Part shown: in pieces, positions 25,501 through 32,322 of the stretch
Position numbering within the stretch: position 1 is the first letter of the stretch
Layout: every line of letters begins with the position of its first letter
Assembly (NCBI RefSeq): GCF_037975245.1
Contig: NC_092566.1
Span: forward strand, 14,121,001 to 14,185,000
Length of the DNA stretch: 64,000 nt
From: Apostichopus japonicus
Lineage: Eukaryota > Echinodermata > Holothuroidea > Aspidochirotida > Stichopodidae
Direction of reading: 5' to 3'
Program-made: the position numbers and the translations under genes
The notes under the pieces: model-generated
Database searches by the model: none
Told to the model about the DNA's origin: nothing
What the model saw: the letters and a program-made list of their open reading frames with translations, nothing else

Positions 25501-28220
25501 TTAGCTTAACCCTCATTCTAAATAAATAGCTGTTGCTAAAAGAATAAAGTGTTGTGAAAGAAGTAGTGCAGTTAATAATTCATCACTGAAAACACTCGTG
25601 GAGATTATTTTTCACAAACATGACCAGTAATAAATCGATTAGACGACTTCATAGATTTTATCAACACAAGCTAAAATATAACACAAACTACCAAACCTGT
25701 CTAAACACCACAAAACTTTACAGCCATAAATAATATTACATCTGGAGTGATGCAACGGAGTGTTGCATCAGTTTCATAACCTGATTCCATGTCAATTAAA
25801 GTTTCAGGATTGAAAGCGGTCAGGTTTTTCACAATTTGATGAATAATCTTTGAGGTCCATTTTTAAATTCATTGCTTAGTTGGCCGTCTTCTATAGTTGT
25901 TTCTTTCTGTTGATTCAAATAGTTGTGGGAGAACCAGAGCAAAGAAGCATGGAGCTTTGGCTGGAGCTTCAGGGTCTGGAACTGATGCAGTTATGGGGTG
26001 AGAACCATTGTAAACTTTTCATTTAGTTTTGTATGTACAATATTATTTTCCATATGGAGGAATAATTATGCAAATATATTAACATTCATCTTTCCTTCTA
26101 AAAGATAATTCACTTCATGAATATGTTAACCAAACATTTCAATTGTGATATAATTATGAAGCTAATACTTGCAATATTTTTGCATTCATTCCAAAAATCA
26201 TGATTTGTTTCTTGTATGATTGTCTTCCATTTTCCCCTAATACATTGGAAAGTGGAGTATGTGATTACATAACAATGTGTCTTCATTTAGCCTTACATGG
26301 CATCCAAGTTTTGGATTGATTCAGTTTTGCTGTGTGATGCATCCTTCATATATTTGTGGAACTCGTTTTTAAACTGACATCTTGGAAAATATGACATAAG
26401 ATAACATTTTACATTCTCAGAAAATGTAATAAATTGTTCTGTCTTTATTTATTCATATTTTTACTTTCTTGCAGAGTAACATACACTGCATATAATGAAA
26501 CTGGTGATTGGTCTCTTCAGAAGGAGTTTGAGGCACAGGTAAGAAGGACGCCTGTTCAATGAATGTCTAACATCTAAAGGGGAAGATCTTACAGAAATAA
26601 TTCATAACAAACTTATTGGGATAGACATGATAATCATCCCAATGAAAAAACTGGCAATGATTATTGCATACTTGCATTTTGAAGTGAACAATTAGAAGTT
26701 GTTATTGCATTACTGTGAGCTTCCTGGCTGCAAATTCTGTCAAGGGTTTCCAAACATTTTCCTGTTTGATCAGCCTTTTGCTTGGAAGAGCCAGACTGAA
26801 ACATCAATTTGAAATGTGCACAAGAGGTAGTTTTTGTTGGAAAAAGTTGATCCTTAATTAGGATCAAACTTCTCCTTGATGAATCTTGTCAGAGGCTGTT
26901 GATCTTTGGGCTATTGCCATTGAATATTCCATGTTCCTTAGAATGCCTTCTATTGTTTTCTCTATACAGGAACAGACGATGGACTTCGGAACTGACAATG
27001 CTTACCCAGCGGATAAGGCATATGATGCCCTCTTGATGACCTCATTTGTTGGAGGGAGTCACAGGACAGACGGTAATGGTTCTTCCCAAAAGAGTGGAAC
27101 CCTCAGGTCCTCCATGAAGAAAAGCTTTGCCAGAGACAAATATAATACTATTGGAACTACTCATAGCGACGGATCTGTCAGCTTCCAAACGGACGAGGTG
27201 GATGCTGCAGGGGGTGGGAGATATCCGAGAATGCAGGAGACATCCTTCATTGAGAATAGTTCCATGGTTCGTGGAAGCACTTATAGCGATGGATCTGTCA
27301 GCTTCCAAACGGATGCGGTGGATGCCGCAAGGGTCGGGACATTTCCCAGAATGCAGGAGACTTCCTTCATTGAAAATAGTTCCATGGTTCGTGGAGGCAC
27401 TAATACCACTGGAAGGAGAGAGGGATCAGGGAGAGTTAAGAAGGGAATGTCCACCAGTTATATCGATCGAGAACATCTCAGAAAGCAGGCCGCATCAGAA
27501 GTAAGGAGTATGATTGGAAGTCAAGACAGGCAGACACAGCTGTCGTCAAGAAGCGCTCCCCTACTTGATGGCTTACCCCGTAGTGTATCAGTCTTGGTCG
27601 GATACGCGGACAAAACGGAAACCACACACTCCAGCAGTAGAGGCGAGCAGAACGCCCGGCTTCGTGGTCAGGACAATGAAGGATACGATAATTGGGAGGT
27701 CACGGGCCTGAGTTACGTCAGCGCTCCACAGGACAGGACCACCTCCGACGATAGGCAGAGAATGTTAGAAGAAAAATTGCAGGTGTACGAAGAGGAGAAC
27801 GTCCGCATCCAGGAAATGCGATACAAAGAAATGATGCTAGAGGAGGATGAGCAGGTGCAACCGAGGAGAGAGGAAGTCGTAGAAGAGCTCTTCATAATAG
27901 ACGGAGATGAACCGTTCCCATTAGATAACCTGTACTTACAGGAAGGCAGCGGTTATCTCAGAGACAGTCTGGAAGATGACGATTATGAGACAAGTTCAGA
28001 ATCAACTCTTTCCCTGAACGAATATTTTCCAGATTCTAATCATGGCACTCTTAATAGAGACAGCTACGCCTCGGCTATAAGTAGAAACTTTAATGACGAT
28101 GGATATCAAGACGAGGTCGAATTTTCAATGGAAACAAGCCATGTCGAAAGAAAGCACTACAAGTCAGCTTCTAACGACCTAGGCATGAATGGATTCTTTG
28201 AAATGCAGTCCGGCCTGTAA
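1292..28220 (+). CDS. Large transmembrane cadherin, cadherin-23-like (3' part, 22 exons, 5' end outside window)
   Basis: Joining 22 exons keeps one open frame of 1512 codons and a stop. The order is: end of one EC repeat, eight more EC repeats, a membrane-adjacent domain (exons 16-18), one transmembrane helix (exon 19), and a cytoplasmic tail (exons 19-22). EC hallmarks seen include DRE or DKE, AxDxG, DPD and DxNDN-type linkers. After the last EC the motifs DNVRRDREEYIR, a D-G-hydrophobic strand pair and VI-KLEENRE resemble the membrane-adjacent domain of cadherin-23, a tip-link and adhesion cadherin; that assignment rests on remembered family pattern. The tail does not resemble vertebrate cadherin-23 except for a class I PDZ-type end (S-G-L). 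Role inferred: calcium-dependent adhesion or mechanosensory linkage at the plasma membrane. It could instead be a protocadherin-15-like or lineage-specific cadherin. Exon boundaries: 1292-1599, 1988-2107, 2893-3067, 3632-3741, 4862-5096, 5392-5592, 6137-6357, 7527-7707, 8461-8684, 9367-9564, 10146-10244, 11662-11785, 14356-14598, 16235-16382, 17940-18069, 19891-19979, 21852-22004, 23978-24044, 24809-24933, 25923-25997, 26475-26538, 26970-28220. Confidence 0.85.
1745..1895. repeat. Simple repeat of ttgatttcg units
   Basis: Degenerate 9-bp units (TTGATTTCG and variants, drifting into TTCATTTAT) fill the middle of a cadherin intron. The short hydrophobic open frame across it is a by-product of the repeat. 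Confidence 0.7.
1988..2107 (+). CDS. Cadherin exon 2
   Basis: Phase 0 at both ends, acceptor ttcatag and donor gtaagg. It encodes the second half of an EC repeat: GE-C-SGELDKES (DRE position as DKE), YSLIITAKDNPAG and the strand before the linker. Confidence 0.85.
2893..3067 (+). CDS. Cadherin exon 3
   Basis: Enters in phase 0 and leaves in phase 1. It starts exactly at the inter-repeat linker (VVIDVTDTNEFAP, a non-canonical DxNDN) and gives the first half of the next EC repeat (LPEGESPGT, ALDPDTPDD, MYFIL). Confidence 0.85.
3632..3741 (+). CDS. Cadherin exon 4
   Basis: Acceptor ccaacag, phase 1 in and phase 0 out. It encodes FAINQTTGEI followed by IDSDNSSFSDQY, where the usual LDRE calcium-binding motif is absent. 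Confidence 0.8.
3875..4020. repeat. Perfect 73-bp tandem duplication
   Basis: Positions 3875-3947 and 3948-4020 read identically base for base. This lies inside a cadherin intron and looks like a recent local duplication. Confidence 0.9.
4862..5096 (+). CDS. Cadherin exon 5
   Basis: Acceptor ctctccag, phase 0 in and phase 1 out. It completes one EC repeat (DGGIPEQT, linker ILDINDSPPSF) and starts another (VSEDFDTTN, ASDPDEQSVLTYII). Confidence 0.85.
5392..5592 (+). CDS. Cadherin exon 6
   Basis: Phase 1 in and out. It encodes DTGEIRF, FDHETQNFYELVV (DRE position as DHE), AVRDQDG and the linker VRDISDVEPRF, then the start of the next EC repeat (PVLENQPN). Confidence 0.85.
6137..6357 (+). CDS. 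Cadherin exon 7
   Basis: Phase 1 in and phase 0 out (donor gtgag at 6358). It holds most of one EC repeat: GTVVGTVVAADN, ITYAIITGN, IDPLTGVITT, RPLDREIL, VEAQGGG. Confidence 0.85.
7527..7707 (+). CDS. Cadherin exon 8
   Basis: Phase 0 in and phase 1 out. It starts at a canonical linker (VLDENDNAPIF) and gives the first half of an EC repeat (VTESAGT, ATDQDSGINA, VSYRIIEGN). Confidence 0.85.
8461..8684 (+). CDS. Cadherin exon 9
   Basis: The acceptor is cgtag at 8456-8460; an AG four bases upstream would bring in a stop. It encodes GIFGIDESNGRIT, a repeat half without DRE (STLPDPPSEF), EAFDRGSP, and the aberrant linker GNDEDRRPVF. It leaves in phase 0. Confidence 0.8.
9367..9564 (+). CDS. Cadherin exon 10
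   Basis: Phase 0 at both ends (66 codons), acceptor tttgtag and donor gtgag. It encodes NEPPGY, YQDLDTSGDDITYEF, TLNSTTGKL and ADRESESSY. Confidence 0.85.
10146..10244 (+). CDS. Cadherin exon 11
   Basis: Short 33-codon exon, phase 0 at both ends, acceptor attttag and donor gtaaat. It encodes FFVIARSEGG and the linker ITDKDDSEPTF, a divergent DxNDN. Confidence 0.8.
10697..11060. repeat. TCATTCATT-type simple repeat
   Basis: A run of cattcattcattta variants about 360 bp long in a cadherin intron. Open frames across it give low-complexity peptides of His, Ser, Phe and Ile and are not coding. Confidence 0.85.
11662..11785 (+). CDS. Cadherin exon 12
   Basis: Acceptor ccgttcag, phase 0 in and phase 1 out. 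It encodes the first half of an EC repeat (IDENIELLSVIGS, AVDPDVNST, FYCIV) and is followed by the intron with the large minisatellite. Confidence 0.8.
12190..14258. repeat. 54-bp minisatellite array with 270-bp higher-order period
   Basis: About 38 head-to-tail units of 54 bp, each with the core CAGCCTGGCTGCAGG and GCAAGGCACAAAAGATTAAT. From 12241 to about 13050 a block of five units (270 bp) recurs three times almost unchanged; the same diagnostic string recurs at 12241, 12511, 12781 and 13051. Because 54 is a multiple of three, several frames on both strands stay open for long distances (up to 380 codons on the plus strand, 229 on the minus strand). It sits wholly inside the intron between cadherin exons 12 and 13. 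Variant units such as gcatag place stops in one frame. Confidence 0.95.
14356..14598 (+). CDS. Cadherin exon 13
   Basis: Phase 1 in and out, acceptor ctaatag. It encodes EDGFFMIDRATGDIITL, RELDYENQTTH (DYE at the DRE position), KATGKDS and the linker LNNLDDNPVRF, again divergent. Confidence 0.85.
15095..15715. repeat. Two long direct repeats with 242-bp period, AT-rich
   Basis: A block starting near 15258 with cacagaaaagcataacatta recurs near 15500 with nearly the same sequence for about 170 bp. Shorter related pieces (acaatagtactacacac) are spread through the stretch. It lies in the intron after exon 13. Confidence 0.8.
16235..16382 (+). CDS. Cadherin exon 14
   Basis: Phase 1 in and phase 2 out. 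The donor is taken as gtaagt at 16383; with it the next exon continues as VFAIDPDTGR. It encodes VSLEATVGST, TIDPDTGLPGDVVYSI. Confidence 0.8.
16616..17175. mobile_element. Fold-back (palindromic) MITE flanked by TTAA
   Basis: The left arm (16616 to about 16805) is the diverged reverse complement of the right arm (about 16985 to 17175). Ends read TTAAAAGAATAATCCAGGT and its counterpart GGACTATTCTTTTAA. The TTAA at each end fits a piggyBac-type target-site duplication. No coding capacity is seen. It lies in the intron after cadherin exon 14. Confidence 0.8.
17940..18069 (+). CDS. Cadherin exon 15 (last EC repeat)
   Basis: Acceptor gattgtag, phase 2 in and phase 0 out. It encodes FAIDPDTGRIIT, REFIRDDQRGVF (DRE replaced) and the closing strand ALSAMVNTSTVVN. 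Confidence 0.8.
19219..19575 (-). pseudogene. LINE reverse transcriptase C-terminal remnant
   Basis: The minus-strand frame reads IKKFHWLPVKGHINFKIL, then a proline-rich stretch and KAFAFCRSKLWNSM. This is the usual HWLPV-R-FKI ... AP-LWNSLP signature at the C terminus of non-LTR retrotransposon polymerases (CR1/Jockey-like). Only about 118 residues remain and no polymerase core is nearby, so it is a dead 5'-truncated insertion inside a cadherin intron. Confidence 0.7.
19891..19979 (+). CDS. Cadherin exon 16 (start of membrane-adjacent domain)
   Basis: Acceptor ctttccag, phase 0 in and phase 2 out. It encodes VHVFDSSQQVILEV, then DNVRRDREEYIR, which matches the remembered start of the cadherin-23 membrane-adjacent domain. 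Confidence 0.75.
21852..22004 (+). CDS. Cadherin exon 17 (membrane-adjacent domain)
   Basis: Acceptor ccatgtag, phase 2 in and out. It encodes MLMRITCGTVFIDEI, FLDNGQPDGTRTMIVFHV and a second helix start (TSQTVI). The pattern of a helix, strand pair and helix fits the ferredoxin-like membrane-adjacent fold of tip-link cadherins. Confidence 0.75.
22118..22190 (+). tRNA. tRNA-Lys(CTT)-like sequence, probable pseudogene or SINE head
   Basis: Exactly 73 nt with box A (GGCTAACTCAGTCGGTAGAGC region), anticodon loop CACTTAA reading CTT, and box B (GGTTCGAGC). It differs from a standard tRNA-Lys by a mismatch in the anticodon stem, weakened T-stem pairs and a mismatch at the base of the acceptor stem. 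These changes and its place inside a cadherin intron favour a pseudogene or a tRNA-derived SINE head over a working gene. Confidence 0.6.
22257..22548. mobile_element. Possible small MITE with imperfect inverted ends
   Basis: ATTAGCTATAGGTTGCAT near 22258 is matched by the reverse complement of ATGCAACCTATGGTTAAT near 22530. A short perfect hairpin (ACCCGCCGTT ... AACGGCAGGT) followed by T residues lies just inside the left end. Only the ends and size support this. Confidence 0.35.
23978..24044 (+). CDS. Cadherin exon 18
   Basis: Acceptor ctctgcag, phase 2 in and phase 0 out. It encodes KLEENRENGGD, the end of the membrane-adjacent domain, and a glycine/valine linker to the membrane. Confidence 0.75.
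24809..24933 (+). CDS. Cadherin exon 19 (transmembrane helix)
   Basis: Acceptor ttatgcag, phase 0 in and phase 2 out. A basic SRLRF precedes about 23 hydrophobic residues (roughly 24845-24916) rich in Leu, Phe and Ile, ending in CGICCLPIW. This is the single-pass anchor. Confidence 0.85.
25287..25398. repeat. 22-bp tandem repeat, five copies
   Basis: Units of GGCTATAATAGCACTTTTAT plus TT with single-base changes, in the intron after the transmembrane exon. Confidence 0.85.
25923..25997 (+). CDS. Cadherin exon 20 (juxtamembrane cytoplasmic)
   Basis: Acceptor caaatag, phase 2 in and out (donor gtgag at 25998). It encodes two cysteines and a basic stretch (GRTRAKKHG), then a small-residue linker. 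The positive charge fits the cytoplasmic side of the membrane. Confidence 0.7.
26475..26538 (+). CDS. Cadherin exon 21
   Basis: Acceptor cttgcag, phase 2 in and phase 0 out (donor gtaag). It encodes VTYTAYNETGDWSLQKEF and keeps the frame into the last exon. Confidence 0.7.
26970..28220 (+). CDS. Cadherin exon 22 (cytoplasmic tail and stop)
   Basis: A 417-codon terminal exon (416 residues plus TAA), acceptor tctatacag at 26961-26969. The tail is Ser/Thr rich, with two 40-residue tandem units (27161-27280 and 27281-27400) that share SDGSVSFQTD, VDAA and PRMQETSFIENSSMVRG. A charged, probably helical segment (EENVRIQEMRYKEMMLEEDE) follows, then an acidic part, and the protein ends QSGL, which fits a class I PDZ ligand. 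I recognise no catalytic domain. The open frame continues upstream to 26886, but the acceptor and exon 21 phase put the coding start at 26970. Confidence 0.85.
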   Translation, partial: EQTMDFGTDNAYPADKAYDALLMTSFVGGSHRTDGNGSSQKSGTLRSSMKKSFARDKYNTIGTTHSDGSVSFQTDEVDAAGGGRYPRMQETSFIENSSMVRGSTYSDGSVSFQTDAVDAARVGTFPRMQETSFIENSSMVRGGTNTTGRREGSGRVKKGMSTSYIDREHLRKQAASEVRSMIGSQDRQTQLSSRSAPLLDGLPRSVSVLVGYADKTETTHSSSRGEQNARLRGQDNEGYDNWEVTGLSYVSAPQDRTTSDDRQRMLEEKLQVYEEENVRIQEMRYKEMMLEEDEQVQPRREEVVEELFIIDGDEPFPLDNLYLQEGSGYLRDSLEDDDYETSSESTLSLNEYFPDSNHGTLNRDSYASAISRNFNDDGYQDEVEFSMETSHVERKHYKSASNDLGMNGFFEMQSGL

Positions 28221-28702
28221 GACAGTGCCTCTAGAGATATTGAAGATTCAACCTCTCTATAGGAGTGAAGGATAGATATCCATGAATAGACAATGATAAA
28301 TCAAAATTGCTAAGCTCTCATCCAGAGATATCTTGAAATTTGTGAAAATTATCAGTCATTGGATTAAACATTTTAATTTTTTTTATGGAAAAGTCTTTCA
28401 GCAAAGTAAGAGGAATTATTTCTTACATGTTTCTTTGAGTCGATGAAGCACAGAATGACAGAATATGTTTAATTCTGATATATACTAATATTTCATTTGA
28501 CTGTTTTCTTTGTTCAATTTTGTTTATGTTTTTTTTATTTTGAAGGTGCTAGTTTTAAACTTTATTATCCTATATCCACCGGTTTTAATCTATATATTAC
28601 TGTTCTAAATCTTTATGTATTCAACAATAATATAGTAACTGTACTGTTGTCCAAAGAGCAGCTCTGACCTTTTATTCAATGCGTTTTGTAAGCATCAATA
28701 AA
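28221..28702 (+). other. Cadherin 3' UTR with poly(A) signal AATAAA at 28697-28702
   Basis: The AT-rich stretch after the TAA holds a canonical AATAAA at 28697. No further open frame is seen. The exact cleavage site cannot be read from sequence. Confidence 0.6.
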
Positions 28703-28929
28703 ATATTTGGTCAAACGAAATGTAAATATTAAAAGTGGATAAAATGTTTATGGAAATGGTTCGTAATGATTAGAGTAAGATTCAGAATCAAAATTTTCAT
28801 ACAATTAACTTAAAGTGTCAGATAATTTCTGTGATATCACACTACATTTATAATCAGTTGGAATAAGTGGAACTGTAGCTGGCCATCATTTGTAACTTTA
28901 AGACCTAAGCTAATACATCTATTTTCAGA

Positions 28930-29760
28930 GAACATTTAAATGTGATATCATAAGACAATCTCACAGGTCCTGAAATAATAACCCAGTATGTCTTTGAAGA
29001 CATAATTTTAATTATGATATTAATTAGGTACTCTCCTGTATACTGAAGTATCATCGTCTGTGTCTTTGAAGACAGTTTGTGTCAATATGATGTAATAAGA
29101 CCATCTCAGAGATCCTGGTATATTATCATATGTGTTGTTGAAGACATTAGATTAATTACGATATCATGAACATTCTCCTATATCCTGAAATATTCTCCTG
29201 TGTGTCTCTGAAGACATAACAATTATGATATAATTTTGTACTCTCCTGTATACTGAAGTGCTATCTTAACTGTGTTTGAGTAATAATGATATCATAAGAC
29301 ACTCTCGGAGATCCTGGTATATTATCCTGTGTGTCTACAAAGACACTTTGTTGGTTTAATTAGACGTTCTCCTATATCCTGAAAGTTGATCTTGTGTGTC
29401 TCTGCAGACAACAGGTTAAAAATGTTATCATTGGATACTCTCCAGTGTCCTGGTATCATATCCTGTTTGTTGTTGAAGATTTTTGTATGAATGGGATATC
29501 ACTAGGCACCCTCAAGGACCCAGTTATATTATCCTGTGTGTCTCTGCAGACAACAGTTTAATAATGATATGATTGGATACTCTCCTGTATCCCGATTTAT
29601 TATCCTGCGTGTCCTTGAAGACGTTTGTAAAATTTGTGATATCACGAGGCACCCTCGACGACCTCGATATATTATCCTGTGTGTATCTGAAGACATTTGC
29701 TTAAGTATGATATCATTGAATATTCTCTTATATCGTGAAATATAATCATGACATAACATG
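28930..29760. repeat. Diverged tandem array, about 70-72 bp units
   Basis: A pattern of ATGATATCAT, then ACTCTCCT-TATCCTG, then TATTATCCTGTGTGTCTCTG and AAGACA recurs roughly every 70 bp for about a dozen copies, with many differences between copies. It starts about 230 bp after the cadherin poly(A) signal. Confidence 0.8.
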
Positions 29761-32322
29761 CAGTATGATACTGAAAGCTATATAGTTGTGCCAGTCTGGA
29801 TGTAGCTGTCACAAATACAGAACGAACCAAGAGTAATGCAGTTCGTAGAGTAATTGTCTGTGTGTTATGTCGGGGGCTATTCTACTTACAAGAAACATGA
29901 CACAAATATGAAAGTGGCATAACACTAACCACACAGTGTCTGGTCTTTATTTGTTTATGTTTTAAAAGAGCACTGTGTAAGAACAAGAAGGTTCACAGGT
30001 GAGTGAAGTACAATCGTTATAACCGTTTAATCCAGGCGTGGCGCAATAAACCTAGGCAATCATTATCAATCCACACAGGGCGGTTCAATATAGGAGGGTG
30101 GTGGACGCATAATTCGGGGAGCAGTAGGACGTGACATTGATTGATGGTAGAGAACCACAAAGTTAAGTTACCTCAAAATTGTCCGTCAAATGGATTGTCC
30201 GCGCATTCCGTACCACGAGTTCAAGTATTTGAATGCTGTTTTTCAACATCTTAATCACAATTGTATATAATATTTTAGCAGAATGGCATACCAAAAACGC
30301 AGTCATTAAGTACAAAAGTGGGAAAGGGTAATTATGCCCCAAACAGGAGCACATCCTATATATGAGAAGAGGCACTTTTGAGGGTCTAACTGTGAGACTC
30401 ATGGTTGTACCGTGAAAAGATGGGATATCCACATGCAAGTCTTGAGCGAAAAATATGACACCGATAAAACAAAGTAAAGCGATCGTTAATACATGTCATT
30501 ATAATTGGTTAAATATTTCCTCTAATAAGCGAAACTGGCCGTCGCGTAAAATGGGGGAATGGGGGGGGGGGGGGGTTGCATGCTCCTCACTCCGATCGTC
30601 ATTTGGGGGAAGATGATTAGAGCTATTTTCTAGACCTAATTTATAATAATATAGATATGCCTCGGAATGCAATATTTGACTTCTAGCAATTGCATGTTTT
30701 CCAGGGAGGACCCCACACCCCCTACATGGAGTCGACAATTACCTATTATATGCAAAATCCGTGCTTTGCCTCTGGCCTTTGCATAAAGGTTCAGCTCCTA
30801 TTTCAATTTTCAAGTTGACTTCTAATATGTTTGTACAAGATAAATACAATATAACATTACAGTAGGAAGGTTTACATATGAACGACACTAGAAAAACAGC
30901 AAGGCCCTTATCTCAGCTAATGACCAAGACCTATATCTTAAGTTTTTAGAATTTTATAATTGCCCTCCTCCCCCCCCCCCCTCCCCGGCCTTTACTCCAC
31001 CTTTGAAACCCTGTGCTGATCGCTACTGGAAACCGGAACATAACCTTCTTGATAAGTCAAGCAAACCTGCCAAGGGGTACAATGCTAATAACAAAACAAA
31101 TGTCCCTGTTTTCACATTTTCCGGTTGGCAGGTCTGTAGTTAAATTAATTACGGTATTCTACTTTACGTCTGAAGGCTAATGAATATGTAAAGCAAACTC
31201 ATAACAAGGATGATAAACGCATTGCATTATGTAACATATCATAGCGAACATTAATATTACAAATGCTGCAAACAATCTGGTATTCCCCAATTGGACTTTG
31301 AACTTTATTTTGTCTACAAACTGCTTATATACATACGAGTATACCAGAAGTACATTTACATTCATAGTTCAAGTGCCATGAACAATCGTTGTATGATGTG
31401 TGCGGATAAAGATCGCATATATGTAGTAATTGATGCTACATTGAAAAAATACTGAAAAAGAGATATCTTCTTAACTTTTATTGATTTTTTATCATTATCT
31501 ACAGAAACCATCGAGCAGTATTAAATTGTACTATTAACATCGTCGAATTAAATAAACGGCCGGGTACCATATATCGACCTTCACGTAGACGTTCAGATAT
31601 ATTTTGTAATGTTCGATAAAAATCGATATAATTCTGGCGTCCGAATACATTGTACTTAATGAACGCAGTAATGTTTTATACTTCTGTATATATTTATGCA
31701 TGTCTTAACTTTAGGCTGATACAATCACACGGCGTTCAGCCCTAGGCCCAATAAGAAGATTATTCAAGCCTAATAAATAGTCACGACGGAACCATTTGGG
31801 TCATGTGTGCGTCTGACCGTGGTTCTTCCCCCCGGTCTGGGTCCATAGTATGTTGACAGATCTAGTTTGATGTTAAATTAATTGATATGATGAACAATAT
31901 GATAAATAGAATGATTCTAAGTCAGTTTCGGTGTATATGGAACTATAAGGGAACTATAAAGTCAACTATAAATGGAACTATAAATGCAACTATGAAATGG
32001 AACTATAAATGCAACTATAAGGGCGGACCGGTTCATAAATTGCAAACGACTCGATGATCAAACCAGGGGAGTTGGACCTCGAAAACAAACGGCTCATTTG
32101 TCGCCTATCAAGCGGTTTATCAACGCCTTGGGCACTTCAACTTGGCTGCGCCTTTGACGCCTCACACCCTGCGGCGCACTGGACCCGAGCCGGTTCTGCC
32201 GGTAGGCCACTTCGCCACTAACTACAAATTAACAAGTTAAAATTATTTGATGCGTATATCAGCGAACAATTAACCCAGGAAGTTGCTACAGATTTTTAAT
32301 TGACCAATTTAAACTTTTCCTG
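29761..32322. other. Intergenic stretch without recognisable gene
   Basis: No coding region, RNA gene or intact transposon is seen. There are G and C runs near 30550 and 30970, a short aactataa-type repeat at about 31940-32025, and a GC-richer patch at about 32100-32215. The 3' UTR of the minus-strand RING gene should lie at its right end. Confidence 0.5.
31935..32025. repeat. Short AACTATAA-type tandem repeat
   Basis: Units such as GGAACTATAAATGCAACTAT recur with variable spacers (gaaactataagg, aagtcaactataaatgg) about seven times. Confidence 0.7.

Noticed and set aside
26886-26969. Upstream extension of the last cadherin exon frame
   Set aside because: An acceptor at 26961-26969 and the phase from exon 21 place the coding start at 26970; the extension is intron.
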